A DNA stretch of 64,000 bases, from NCBI RefSeq assembly GCF_004358665.1, contig NZ_SMZR01000004.1:124001-188000 (forward strand). Reading direction: 5' to 3'. Positions 39,837 to 46,877 of this stretch are shown piece by piece. This stretch comes from Jeotgalibacillus sp. S-D1 (GTDB lineage Bacteria; Bacillota; Bacilli; Bacillales; Jeotgalibacillaceae). The notes under the pieces are model-generated. The model was not told where the DNA came from, did no database searches, and saw only the letters and a list, made by a program, of their open reading frames with translations. Positions within the stretch are counted from its first letter, which is position 1. The number at the start of each line of letters is the position of its first letter. Both the position numbers and the translations under genes were made by a program.

Positions 39837-40622
39837 ATGAGTTTCTTTGTCAAACGAAGCAGGGGGCTGTTATTCCTCCTGCTTGTGCTATTGACTGGAT
39901 GCTCTCCTCCCCAGCAGGATGGAACGGTAATTTCAACCGCAGCCAGCTTAAAGGAAAGCATGGAAGAAATTAAAGTTATATATGAAAATGAGTATCCGAA
40001 CCAGCGGCTGATATTTAATTATGGCGGGTCAGGGAGCCTGCGAAGGCAAATTGAGCAGGGGGCGCCTGCAGATGTTTTTTTATCTGCATCAAAGGAGCAT
40101 GCACAATCATTAGCAAAGGAAGATCTTATCGAACTGCATTCTGATAAGGTTTTTCTTCGCAATTCTCTGGTGGTAATTGGCAGTAAAGATCACACCTATA
40201 AAAGTCTTGAGCACATGATACGGGAAGGCGGGCGAATTGCCATTGCGATCCCTGAGACAACACCTGCCGGACGCTATGCCAAACAGGCGTTAGAACATGA
40301 AGGCATGTGGGATGAAGCTGAAGATCGATTGGTTTATGGCAAAGATGTAAGCCATGTGCTTACGCTCGTTGAACAGCAAAATGTGGCTGCGGGATTTGTT
40401 TATCAATCGGATGCAATAAAGTCATCCCGGGTGAAAATTATTGAACAATTGGATGCATCGCTGCATGATCCAATTGAATACTATGCTGGTATTGTAAAAA
40501 AAAGCAGTACGTCTCGAGAAGCAGAACAATTTATACAATTTTTATATAGAGATGATATCCAGTCCATAATGGAAGAGCATGGTTTTCTTAAAGGGGAGCG
40601 TTATCCAGCTGGTTCTGGTTAA
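39837..40622 (+). CDS. modA: Molybdate-binding lipoprotein ModA
   Basis: Extracytoplasmic receptor for molybdate or tungstate. The lipobox LLTGC gives lipid-Cys ~22. Mature landmarks are STAASLKESMEEIK (oxyanion-binding Ser), NYGGSGSLRRQIEQGAPADVFLSAS, and the DVSHVLTLVEQQNVAAGFVYQSDA block that closes the ligand cleft. The 261-residue length matches ModA. It starts directly after the moeB TAG with no gap, so translation is coupled. The permease follows; the ATPase gene is not in the window. Confidence 0.92.
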   Translation: MSFFVKRSRGLLFLLLVLLTGCSPPQQDGTVISTAASLKESMEEIKVIYENEYPNQRLIFNYGGSGSLRRQIEQGAPADVFLSASKEHAQSLAKEDLIELHSDKVFLRNSLVVIGSKDHTYKSLEHMIREGGRIAIAIPETTPAGRYAKQALEHEGMWDEAEDRLVYGKDVSHVLTLVEQQNVAAGFVYQSDAIKSSRVKIIEQLDASLHDPIEYYAGIVKKSSTSREAEQFIQFLYRDDIQSIMEEHGFLKGERYPAGSG

Positions 40623-40639
40623 ATAAGCGGGTGAGAAAA

Positions 40640-41305
40640 ATGGATCAGGAGTTTTGGTTTCCGGTACAGCTGTCGCTTTGGGTTTCAAGTGTAACGGCTG
40701 TTATTGTTTTAATTACAGGAATTATGGCGGGAAGACTTTTTGCTAAGAGGGAATTTAAAGGGAAGATTATTTGGGAAACCATATTTATTTTGCCCCTTGT
40801 ACTTCCGCCATCCGTGATAGGATTTTTTCTTATTCTTCTTTTTGGTACCAATAGCACAGTTGGCAGAGGGATTGAAACATTAATCGGAAGCTCAGTCATG
40901 TTTACTCCATTGGCAGCTGTATTAGCTGCAACTGTTGTAGCCTTCCCGCTTATGTTTCAATCCGCCAAGGCCGGTTTTTCTTCGATTGATGCTGATATTG
41001 AAGGCGCAGCAAAAATCGACGGCGCAAATGAAGGAAGCCTTCTGTTTTATATCTCTATTCCTTTGGCCGGCCGGGCTCTCGTTACCGGCGGGATTCTCAG
41101 CTTTACGAGAGCGCTGGGGGAATTTGGCGCAACGCTTATGTTTGCAGGGAATATTCCAGGGAAAACTCAAACTATTCCAACTGCTATCTATGTAGCAATT
41201 GAATCTGGAGATATGACCCTGGCATATACATACGTTTTGATTAGCGTGGCTGCCGCTTTTATTCTATTGAGTGTGACGAACAGTTTTGCACGGAAGATTA
41301 ATTGA
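40640..41305 (+). CDS. modB: Molybdate ABC transporter permease ModB
   Basis: The membrane channel for molybdate: 221 residues, five or six helices, with the conserved ALGEFGATLMFAGNIPGKTQTIP loop split over ~155-178 that contacts the ATPase, and PLVLPPSVIGFFLI earlier. I use ATG 40640 (GGGTGAG box, ~5 nt); GTG at 40631 is the alternative. It is the last plus-strand gene of this sub-operon and faces moaC tail to tail with 7 bp between stops. No ModC-type ATPase gene is near, so a shared ATPase encoded elsewhere must energise it. Confidence 0.9.
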   Translation: MDQEFWFPVQLSLWVSSVTAVIVLITGIMAGRLFAKREFKGKIIWETIFILPLVLPPSVIGFFLILLFGTNSTVGRGIETLIGSSVMFTPLAAVLAATVVAFPLMFQSAKAGFSSIDADIEGAAKIDGANEGSLLFYISIPLAGRALVTGGILSFTRALGEFGATLMFAGNIPGKTQTIPTAIYVAIESGDMTLAYTYVLISVAAAFILLSVTNSFARKIN

Positions 41306-41312
41306 CTCCGGC

Positions 41313-41819
41313 TCAGTCGATTGTGGTGACGGGCTTATCTGATCGATGAAAATCGCCGTTTTTACCGCCAGTTTTCTGTTTTAAAAAGGTAGCCCCTATT
41401 ACCATTCCTTTATCTGCCGCTTTGCACATATCGTAAATCGTCAGAGCACATACGGATGCAGCGGTTAATGCTTCCATCTCCACACCGGTGCTGCCTTTGG
41501 TTTTAACCACAGCAATAATCATGAGTTCATAGCCAGTTTTGACCTTATCCCATTCAAATTTAATGTCAATTCCGCTTATTGCTATGGGGTGACACATTGG
41601 AATGATGCCAGACGTTTGCTTTGCTGCCATGATTCCAGCCACCTGAGCGACAGCAAGCACGTCACCTTTTTTCATTGTCTGGTTTGTAATGCCGGAATAT
41701 ATTTCTTCATTTACAAGAATACTTGATTGAGCAGCAGCAGATCGGCTGGTTTCCTTTTTCAATGTAATATCAACCATCTTCGCTCTTCCCTGTTCATTAA
41801 AATGTGTAAATTCAGCCAA
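41313..41819 (-). CDS. moaC: Cyclic pyranopterin monophosphate synthase MoaC
   Basis: Second enzyme of Moco synthesis, converting the MoaA product to cPMP. The 168-residue chain has the family blocks [34 protein letters not shown] (catalytic Lys and His), [24 protein letters not shown] and [13 protein letters not shown]. The start is TTG 41819 with a GAGGTGAATTAC box; no ATG or GTG is correctly placed. It is the only Moco gene on the minus strand, divergent from moeA across a ~100-bp spacer and convergent with modB, so its expression is separate from the others. Confidence 0.93.
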   Translation of the reverse strand: MAEFTHFNEQGRAKMVDITLKKETSRSAAAQSSILVNEEIYSGITNQTMKKGDVLAVAQVAGIMAAKQTSGIIPMCHPIAISGIDIKFEWDKVKTGYELMIIAVVKTKGSTGVEMEALTAASVCALTIYDMCKAADKGMVIGATFLKQKTGGKNGDFHRSDKPVTTID

Positions 41820-41922
41820 GTAATTCACCTCATCTATCTGATTTCTATCATCTTCCCAATTGTACCATGATGCCACAAAACGATTAAAGCAACTAATAGA
41901 TTAGCAGAAAGGAGCGGTGACA

Positions 41923-43188
41923 ATGGTTGAAAGAAGAAAACCAATTCCTGTAGCCGAAGCGGTTGAACGGGTTATGAAGCTGGCAGCTCAAGGAGAAAAA
42001 GAAAAAATACATATTAACGAAGCATTTGGAAGGATATTGGCAGAGGATATTGTGGCCTCTCATCCCGTCCCGCCCTTTGACCGGTCACCTTATGACGGTT
42101 TTGCCATAAGGGCTGCAGATTCAAAGAAAGCGGGCAGGGATTGCCCTGTAACTTTTGAGGTGACGGAAACGATAGGCGCAGGGTTTGTAGCCTCAAAGGA
42201 AGTAAATGCATTTCAAGCAGCAAGAATTATGACCGGTGCTAAGATTCCGGACGAGTGTGATGCGGTGGTGATGCTTGAGCTGACCGGCCAGCATAGTGAG
42301 AACGGAAAAGATTATATGACGATTAAACGGCCATTTAGTGCAGGGGACAATATTTCCTTTACAGGTGAAGATACAGAAGAAGGGGCTGTCCTTGTAAAAA
42401 AAGGGGCCAGCATCAATCCCGGTGTAATAGCTGTTTTAGCGACTTTTGGTTATGAATATGTGGATGCTGCCAAACAGCCTGTTATCGGTATATTCGCAAC
42501 TGGATCGGAACTGCTCGATGTCGATCAGGAGCTTGAACCGGGGAAAATCCGCAACAGCAATGCGCACATGGCAGCAGCTCAAATCATGCGGGCAGGTGCC
42601 AAATACAGGATGTTTGGTAAACTGCCTGATGAACTTGACAGCTGTTATGATGCAATTAAGCAGGCTTTGGGTGAGGTGGATATGCTGATTACAACAGGCG
42701 GTGTATCGGTTGGGGATTTTGATTACTTACCCGCTGTTTATGAAAAGCTGGGTGCAGACGTATTATTTAATAAAATTGCCATGCGTCCGGGGAGCGTCAC
42801 AACCGTTGCCCATTTAAACGGAAAATTTCTCTTCGGTTTATCTGGTAATCCTTCAGCCTGCTTTGTCGGGTTTGAGTTGCTTGTGCGCCCGGTTTGCAAT
42901 GTGAGAATGTTTGTGGAAAAACCGCATCTGTTAAACGTAACAGCAGCTTTGTCAGAAGATTTTACAAAGCCCAACCCTTTTACACGCTTTGTAAGAAGCA
43001 GGCTGATTTTTAAGGAGGCCGGACTTTTTGTAGCCCCGAACGGATTTAATAAGTCCAGCGCAGTCACCTCGCTGGCAGGAACTGACTGCCTGATCGTTTT
43101 GCCGGGCGGCACAAGGGGATTTAAGCAGGGAGATAAGGTGGATGTACTGCTTTTGGAATCTACTGAAGGAAGTAAATGGCCATGGTAG
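41923..43188 (+). CDS. moeA: Molybdopterin molybdenumtransferase MoeA
   Basis: Inserts molybdate into adenylated molybdopterin. The 421-residue protein has the MoeA N-terminus (PIPVAEAVERV), the PPFDRSPYDGFAIRA motif (~48-62), the MTGAKIPDECDAVVMLE block, the GDH-type substrate-binding TTGGVSVGDFDYL (~254) and GLSGNPSACFVGFELLVRP. ATG 41923 follows AAAGGAGCGG; it overlaps mobB by 13 bp. The set moeA-mobB-moaE-moaD-mobA with overlaps or tiny gaps is a single tightly coupled operon. Confidence 0.93.
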   Translation: MVERRKPIPVAEAVERVMKLAAQGEKEKIHINEAFGRILAEDIVASHPVPPFDRSPYDGFAIRAADSKKAGRDCPVTFEVTETIGAGFVASKEVNAFQAARIMTGAKIPDECDAVVMLELTGQHSENGKDYMTIKRPFSAGDNISFTGEDTEEGAVLVKKGASINPGVIAVLATFGYEYVDAAKQPVIGIFATGSELLDVDQELEPGKIRNSNAHMAAAQIMRAGAKYRMFGKLPDELDSCYDAIKQALGEVDMLITTGGVSVGDFDYLPAVYEKLGADVLFNKIAMRPGSVTTVAHLNGKFLFGLSGNPSACFVGFELLVRPVCNVRMFVEKPHLLNVTAALSEDFTKPNPFTRFVRSRLIFKEAGLFVAPNGFNKSSAVTSLAGTDCLIVLPGGTRGFKQGDKVDVLLLESTEGSKWPW

Positions 43189-43703
43189 CAGACACGCCGG
43201 TTCTGCAAATAACAGGTTACCAGAATAGCGGAAAAACAACCGTTGCAGAAGAGTTGATCGCCTATGCCGCCTGCCATAATCTGAAGATCGGCTCTATTAA
43301 GCATCACGGGCATGGCGGTGTTCCGTATGGTAGTATAGACAGCAAAGACAGCGGCCGGCATCTGAAAGCCGGTGCAGCCATTGCATCTGCAGAGGGTGAA
43401 GGACTTTTGCAGCTGATCAATCAGGATAACAGGTGGGACTTGGAGCAGCTGGTTCACTTGTACAGCGGTTTGTCCCTGGATGGTATTCTGGTAGAAGGAT
43501 ATAAAAAAGAAAATTTTCCAAAAATAGTCATGATACGGCAAGAAAGTGATCGTAAACTAGTGAATGAGCTTACTAATATCGCGGCAGTTATTAGTGATCA
43601 TTCAGGCATCCCTGCAAAAGAGCCTTCGTATCAACTGTTTCGATCAACAGAAAAAGAACGTTACTGTCAATGGTTCATTGATTTCTTAAGGGGGAGAGCA
43701 TGA
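43176..43703 (+). CDS. mobB: Molybdopterin-guanine dinucleotide biosynthesis protein MobB
   Basis: A P-loop GTP-binding accessory protein for MGD formation. The 175-residue chain has Walker A GYQNSGKTTVAE (~11) and the family KHHGHGG and DSGRHLKAGA motifs. The start ATG 43176 overlaps the end of moeA; a second ATG two codons later is possible. The stop overlaps moaE (GCATGATG). MobB is dispensable in E. coli, but here it is embedded in the operon with MobA. Confidence 0.9.
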   Translation: MAMVADTPVLQITGYQNSGKTTVAEELIAYAACHNLKIGSIKHHGHGGVPYGSIDSKDSGRHLKAGAAIASAEGEGLLQLINQDNRWDLEQLVHLYSGLSLDGILVEGYKKENFPKIVMIRQESDRKLVNELTNIAAVISDHSGIPAKEPSYQLFRSTEKERYCQWFIDFLRGRA

Positions 43704-44161
43704 TGTTTGTAATCACTTCAGAGCCGATTTTGATAGAGGAAGTAACCAATAAAGTCGTTCGTCCAGAAGCAGGCGCAGTCGTAAACTTTATTGGGACGGT
43801 CAGGGAGTTTACGAAAGGAAAAAGAACTCTTTCTCTTCAGTACGAAGCTTATCCGGCGATGGCTGAAAAGCAGCTTGAAAAAATAGGTGCTGAAATAAAA
43901 GAAAAATGGCCTGAGGCTGTTACAGCTATTACGCATCGGACAGGAAAACTGGCAATTTCAGATATAGCAGTTGTGATTGCTGTATCCACTCCACACAGAA
44001 AAGATGCATATCTGGCCAATGAGTATGCAATCGAGCGAATTAAGCAAATTGTTCCAATATGGAAGAAGGAACACTGGGAAGACGGGGAAGAATGGATCGG
44101 AGACCAGCTGGAAAAAACGGTGTACCCAACAGGCAAGCCGGAGGAGATGAATTCATTATGA
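43700..44161 (+). CDS. moaE: Molybdopterin synthase catalytic subunit MoaE
   Basis: Large subunit of MPT synthase, which adds two sulfurs to cPMP from MoaD thiocarboxylate. The 153-residue chain has GAVVNFIGTVREFTKGKRTLSLQYEAY with conserved Arg (in two segments, ~25-50), HRTGKLAISDIAVVIAVS, and the C-terminal PIWKKEHWEDGEEWIG with catalytic Lys candidates. ATG 43700 (or the adjacent ATG at 43703) overlaps mobB and its stop overlaps moaD by 4 bp (ATGA), so MoaE and MoaD are made together. Confidence 0.93.
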   Translation: MMFVITSEPILIEEVTNKVVRPEAGAVVNFIGTVREFTKGKRTLSLQYEAYPAMAEKQLEKIGAEIKEKWPEAVTAITHRTGKLAISDIAVVIAVSTPHRKDAYLANEYAIERIKQIVPIWKKEHWEDGEEWIGDQLEKTVYPTGKPEEMNSL

Positions 44162-44388
44162 TAAACGTTCAGTGCTTTGCCCACATACGTGAACAGATTG
44201 GCAAAGACCAGCTCATTCTTGATGAGACAAAGATCACCGTCAAAGATTTAATGGATAAACTATCAGCACTTTACTCTATTCAAACTGAATCGATTATGGT
44301 TGCTGTAAATGAAGAGTATGCTGAACCCGGCGATATCGTTAATGAAGGAGATACAGTGGCGTTGATCCCTCCTGTAAGCGGGGGATAA
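44158..44388 (+). CDS. moaD: Molybdopterin synthase sulfur-carrier subunit MoaD
   Basis: A ubiquitin-fold sulfur carrier of 76 residues ending in the invariant Gly-Gly (PPVSGG) that becomes a thiocarboxylate after adenylation by MoeB. The ATG at 44158 overlaps the moaE stop; a longer frame begins at 44059 inside moaE but is not the start. Landmarks are VQCFAHIREQIGKDQLIL and VNEEYAEPGDIVNEGDTVALI. It is translationally coupled to moaE. Confidence 0.92.
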   Translation: MINVQCFAHIREQIGKDQLILDETKITVKDLMDKLSALYSIQTESIMVAVNEEYAEPGDIVNEGDTVALIPPVSGG

Positions 44389-44393
44389 CCATC

Positions 44394-44975
44394 ATGACAG
44401 ACAAAACGAACATTCTCGGAGTGATATTATCCGGAGGGGAATCTCAAAGATTTGGTGAACCAAAAGCATTTGCGCTTTACGATGGAGAACCGTTTTACCA
44501 GCATGCTGTAAATGCTTTGACTCCTCATGTTAATGAATTAGTCATCGTAAGTCATGATGCACTGAAAGATAGGTTCAGCAAACAAACCAGTGTTCAATTG
44601 ATCGGTGATGTGGAGCCGTACATTGGAAAAGGACCTTTATCCGGTCTTTACGCGTCGATGAAACAATTTGAGTACGAATGGTATTTTGTTTTGGCCTGCG
44701 ATATGCCTTACTTTGATGCAGTGACTGCCGGACGGATTGCTCAAAGGATAAAAGGTGGAGTAATGGGAATTACCCCAAGAGCAGAAGGTCGTATCCATCC
44801 GCTTTCTGCAATCTATCATCATACAACCTTTCCCCATTTGGTCCGGCAATTAGAATCAGGTTCCTATCGGATGAGAGAATGGATTGGCCGTTTCCCTGCT
44901 CAGACGGTGGAGGGACTGGATGAGAAGTGCTTTAAAAATGTAAATGATCAACAGGAATATCAAAAGCTGCAGTAA
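44394..44975 (+). CDS. mobA: Molybdenum cofactor guanylyltransferase MobA
   Basis: Transfers GMP from GTP to Mo-molybdopterin, giving MGD for bis-MGD enzymes such as the formate dehydrogenase 2 kb downstream. The 193-residue chain has the nucleotidyltransferase signature [15 protein letters not shown] (~11), [10 protein letters not shown] (~84) and ACDMPYF with the metal-binding Asp (~100). The ATG lies 5 bp after the moaD stop. A 70-bp spacer follows before moaA. Confidence 0.92.
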   Translation: MTDKTNILGVILSGGESQRFGEPKAFALYDGEPFYQHAVNALTPHVNELVIVSHDALKDRFSKQTSVQLIGDVEPYIGKGPLSGLYASMKQFEYEWYFVLACDMPYFDAVTAGRIAQRIKGGVMGITPRAEGRIHPLSAIYHHTTFPHLVRQLESGSYRMREWIGRFPAQTVEGLDEKCFKNVNDQQEYQKLQ

Positions 44976-45045
44976 GAATCTTATATTAAAATGTACGGGA
45001 TATGCCGCAATACCGGGTTTAATAAATGATGAAAGGAGTCAGACG

Positions 45046-46056
45046 ATGGATCCGATAAAAGATCAATTCGCTCGTCCTCTACGGGACATAAGAATTTCAG
45101 TGACGGATCAATGCAATTTCCGATGCTCCTATTGCATGCCAGCAGAGATATTTGGTCCTGATTTTACTTTTTTGCCACAGGAAGAATATTTAACATTTGA
45201 AGAAATCTATCAGCTGATAAAAGCCATGGGAGATTTGGGTGTAGAAAAAGTCCGCCTTACTGGAGGCGAGCCGCTGCTCCGAAAAGACCTGCATTTGCTG
45301 ATTGAAAAACTGATGTCCATACCAGCAATCAAGGATATTGCACTTACAACAAACGCCATGATGCTTCCAAAATATGCTGAAAAGCTAAAAGAAGCAGGGC
45401 TTCAGCGTGTAAATGTCAGCATGGATGCTATAGATGAAGCGGTATTTAAGAAGATGAACGGGAGAAATGTGAGCACTAAACCAGTATTAAAAGGAATTCA
45501 AGCAGCTCTCGACGCCGGGCTCGAAGTGAAAATTAATATGGTGGTTCAAAAAGGGGTAAATGATGATCAGATTATTCCTATGGCAGCTTATTTTAAAGAG
45601 CGTGGAATTACGCTGCGGTTTATAGAATTTATGGATGTAGGAAGTACAAATGGCTGGAAACTGTCATCTGTTGTAACCAAGGAAGAAATAATTCGCATGC
45701 TGAATGAACATTTTACCGTTGAACCGCTTGATGGAGCTTATTATGGTGAAGTGGCGAGCAGATATCTTTATACCGGTACTTCAGCAGAGGTAGGCGTCAT
45801 TTCTTCTGTATCAGATTCGTTTTGCTCTACTTGCACACGTGCCCGCATTTCAGCAGATGGAAAGTTGTATACCTGTTTATTTGCTGCAGAGGGATTTGAC
45901 TTAAAATCATTTATGAGGGCCTCATCTTCCATCGATGAAGTGCGGGATAAAATGGCTGTCCTGTGGAATAAAAGGCGTGATCGGTACTCGGACGAAAGAA
46001 CGGAAGAAACTGCAAAAAACAGGAAAAAGATAGAGATGTCTTATATTGGCGGATAA
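45046..46056 (+). CDS. moaA: GTP 3',8-cyclase MoaA (radical SAM)
   Basis: First enzyme of Moco synthesis. The 336-residue protein has the radical-SAM CxxxCxxC cluster ([10 protein letters not shown], ~23), [12 protein letters not shown] (SAM binding) and the C-terminal [4Fe-4S] ligands in [18 protein letters not shown]. It ends in the essential Gly-Gly (SYIGG). I use ATG 45046 with AAAGGAG at 8 nt; the frame extends to 44944 but has no site. A strong terminator follows, so it is probably the last gene of the moeA operon. Confidence 0.95.
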   Translation: MDPIKDQFARPLRDIRISVTDQCNFRCSYCMPAEIFGPDFTFLPQEEYLTFEEIYQLIKAMGDLGVEKVRLTGGEPLLRKDLHLLIEKLMSIPAIKDIALTTNAMMLPKYAEKLKEAGLQRVNVSMDAIDEAVFKKMNGRNVSTKPVLKGIQAALDAGLEVKINMVVQKGVNDDQIIPMAAYFKERGITLRFIEFMDVGSTNGWKLSSVVTKEEIIRMLNEHFTVEPLDGAYYGEVASRYLYTGTSAEVGVISSVSDSFCSTCTRARISADGKLYTCLFAAEGFDLKSFMRASSSIDEVRDKMAVLWNKRRDRYSDERTEETAKNRKKIEMSYIGG

Positions 46057-46096
46057 CATTCAATTGTTACGCTTTTCAGGAATCTAAAGATGCAAC

Positions 46097-46152
46097 CCGT
46101 CTTGTGCAAAGGAAACGAATTCTCCTGCTGTACAGGGCGGTTTTTCTTTTTA
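46097..46152 (+). terminator. Terminator after moaA
   Basis: A 12-bp stem CCGTCTTGTGCA with TGTACAGGGCGG (three G-U pairs), an inner AGGA/TCCT pair, and TTTTTCTTTTT. Confidence 0.85.
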
Positions 46153-46157
46153 AAAAA

Positions 46158-46198
46158 GCTTTGTTAGTTGTTCATAGCTAGCCCCGGTTCAACAAAGC
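46158..46198 (+). other. Inverted repeat upstream of moaB
   Basis: GCTTTGTT (46158-46165) pairs exactly with AACAAAGC (46191-46198), with a 25-nt loop, directly after the moaA terminator and 37 bp before moaB. There is no U-run, so it is not a second terminator; it may be a leader structure or regulator site. Confidence 0.35.
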
Positions 46199-46235
46199 CT
46201 GCAAGAAACATAATTGGGAAAAGGAGTGCTTTCTA

Positions 46236-46739
46236 ATGCTGGAAGACCATAGAAAAAAATCGGCTCACACAGTCCGCTGCAAGGTGCTTACGGTTAGTGA
46301 CACAAGGAATGAAGATACAGATAAGAGCGGGAAATTAATAAAGGATTTATTAACAGGAGAAGGTCATGTGGTTGAGCACTATGAGATCGTGCCGGATGAA
46401 AATCTTATCATTAAACGTGCGGTTCAATCCGGGCTGCAGGATCCGGATATTGATGCAGTTCTGATAAATGGAGGCACGGGATTTTCAAAAAGAGATGTGA
46501 CGATTGAAGCCGTGCAGACCTTATTTGAAAAAGAAATTGTTGGATTTGGCGAGCTATTCCGTTATCTGAGTTTTACAGAAGATATCGGTTCAGCAGCCAT
46601 TCTCTCCAGAGCAGCTGCAGGGACTGCCGGAGAAACGGTCATTTTTGCGATGCCGGGATCAACGGGAGCTGTGAAGCTTGCGATGAGGAAATTAATCCTC
46701 CCTGAGATTGGTCATATTGTTTCCGAGATCAATAAATAA
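46236..46739 (+). CDS. moaB: Molybdopterin adenylyltransferase-type protein MoaB
   Basis: A MoaB/MogA-fold protein that activates molybdopterin by adenylation before molybdenum insertion by MoeA. The 167-residue chain has VSDTRNEDTDKSGKLI (~23-38), VLINGGTGFSKRDVTIEAV (GGTG substrate motif, ~75) and ATP-site GxA-type segment AGTAGETVIFAMPGS. The ATG follows AAAAGGAGTG. It has its own spacer from moaA and lies 138 bp before the formate dehydrogenase gene. Confidence 0.92.
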   Translation: MLEDHRKKSAHTVRCKVLTVSDTRNEDTDKSGKLIKDLLTGEGHVVEHYEIVPDENLIIKRAVQSGLQDPDIDAVLINGGTGFSKRDVTIEAVQTLFEKEIVGFGELFRYLSFTEDIGSAAILSRAAAGTAGETVIFAMPGSTGAVKLAMRKLILPEIGHIVSEINK

Positions 46740-46750
46740 ATCCGCAAGTG

Positions 46751-46797
46751 TTGACTTAAAAAATGTCGAATTGTACAAGTAATTGGAAGCGCTGTGT
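46751..46797 (+). promoter_or_regulatory. Promoter of the formate dehydrogenase operon with a cre-like downstream sequence
   Basis: TTGACT (46751-46756), a 17-nt spacer and TACAAG (46774-46779) look like a SigA promoter. The cre-like TGGAAGCGCTGTGT (46784-46797) matches the central AANCGNT core but misses consensus positions 3, 13 and 14, so CcpA control is only a suggestion. Confidence 0.45.
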
Positions 46798-46877
46798 TTT
46801 GAAGGAAAAAGAAAAGGGTAGCGTGAAACAATAGAGGTAATTTTCATACTATTGACAAAATACGAGGAGAGATGGCC

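Noticed and set aside
46097-46235. Moco riboswitch between moaA and moaB
   Set aside because: The first structure is explained as an intrinsic terminator with a U-run and the second is a short hairpin; I could not build the multi-stem Moco RNA fold.
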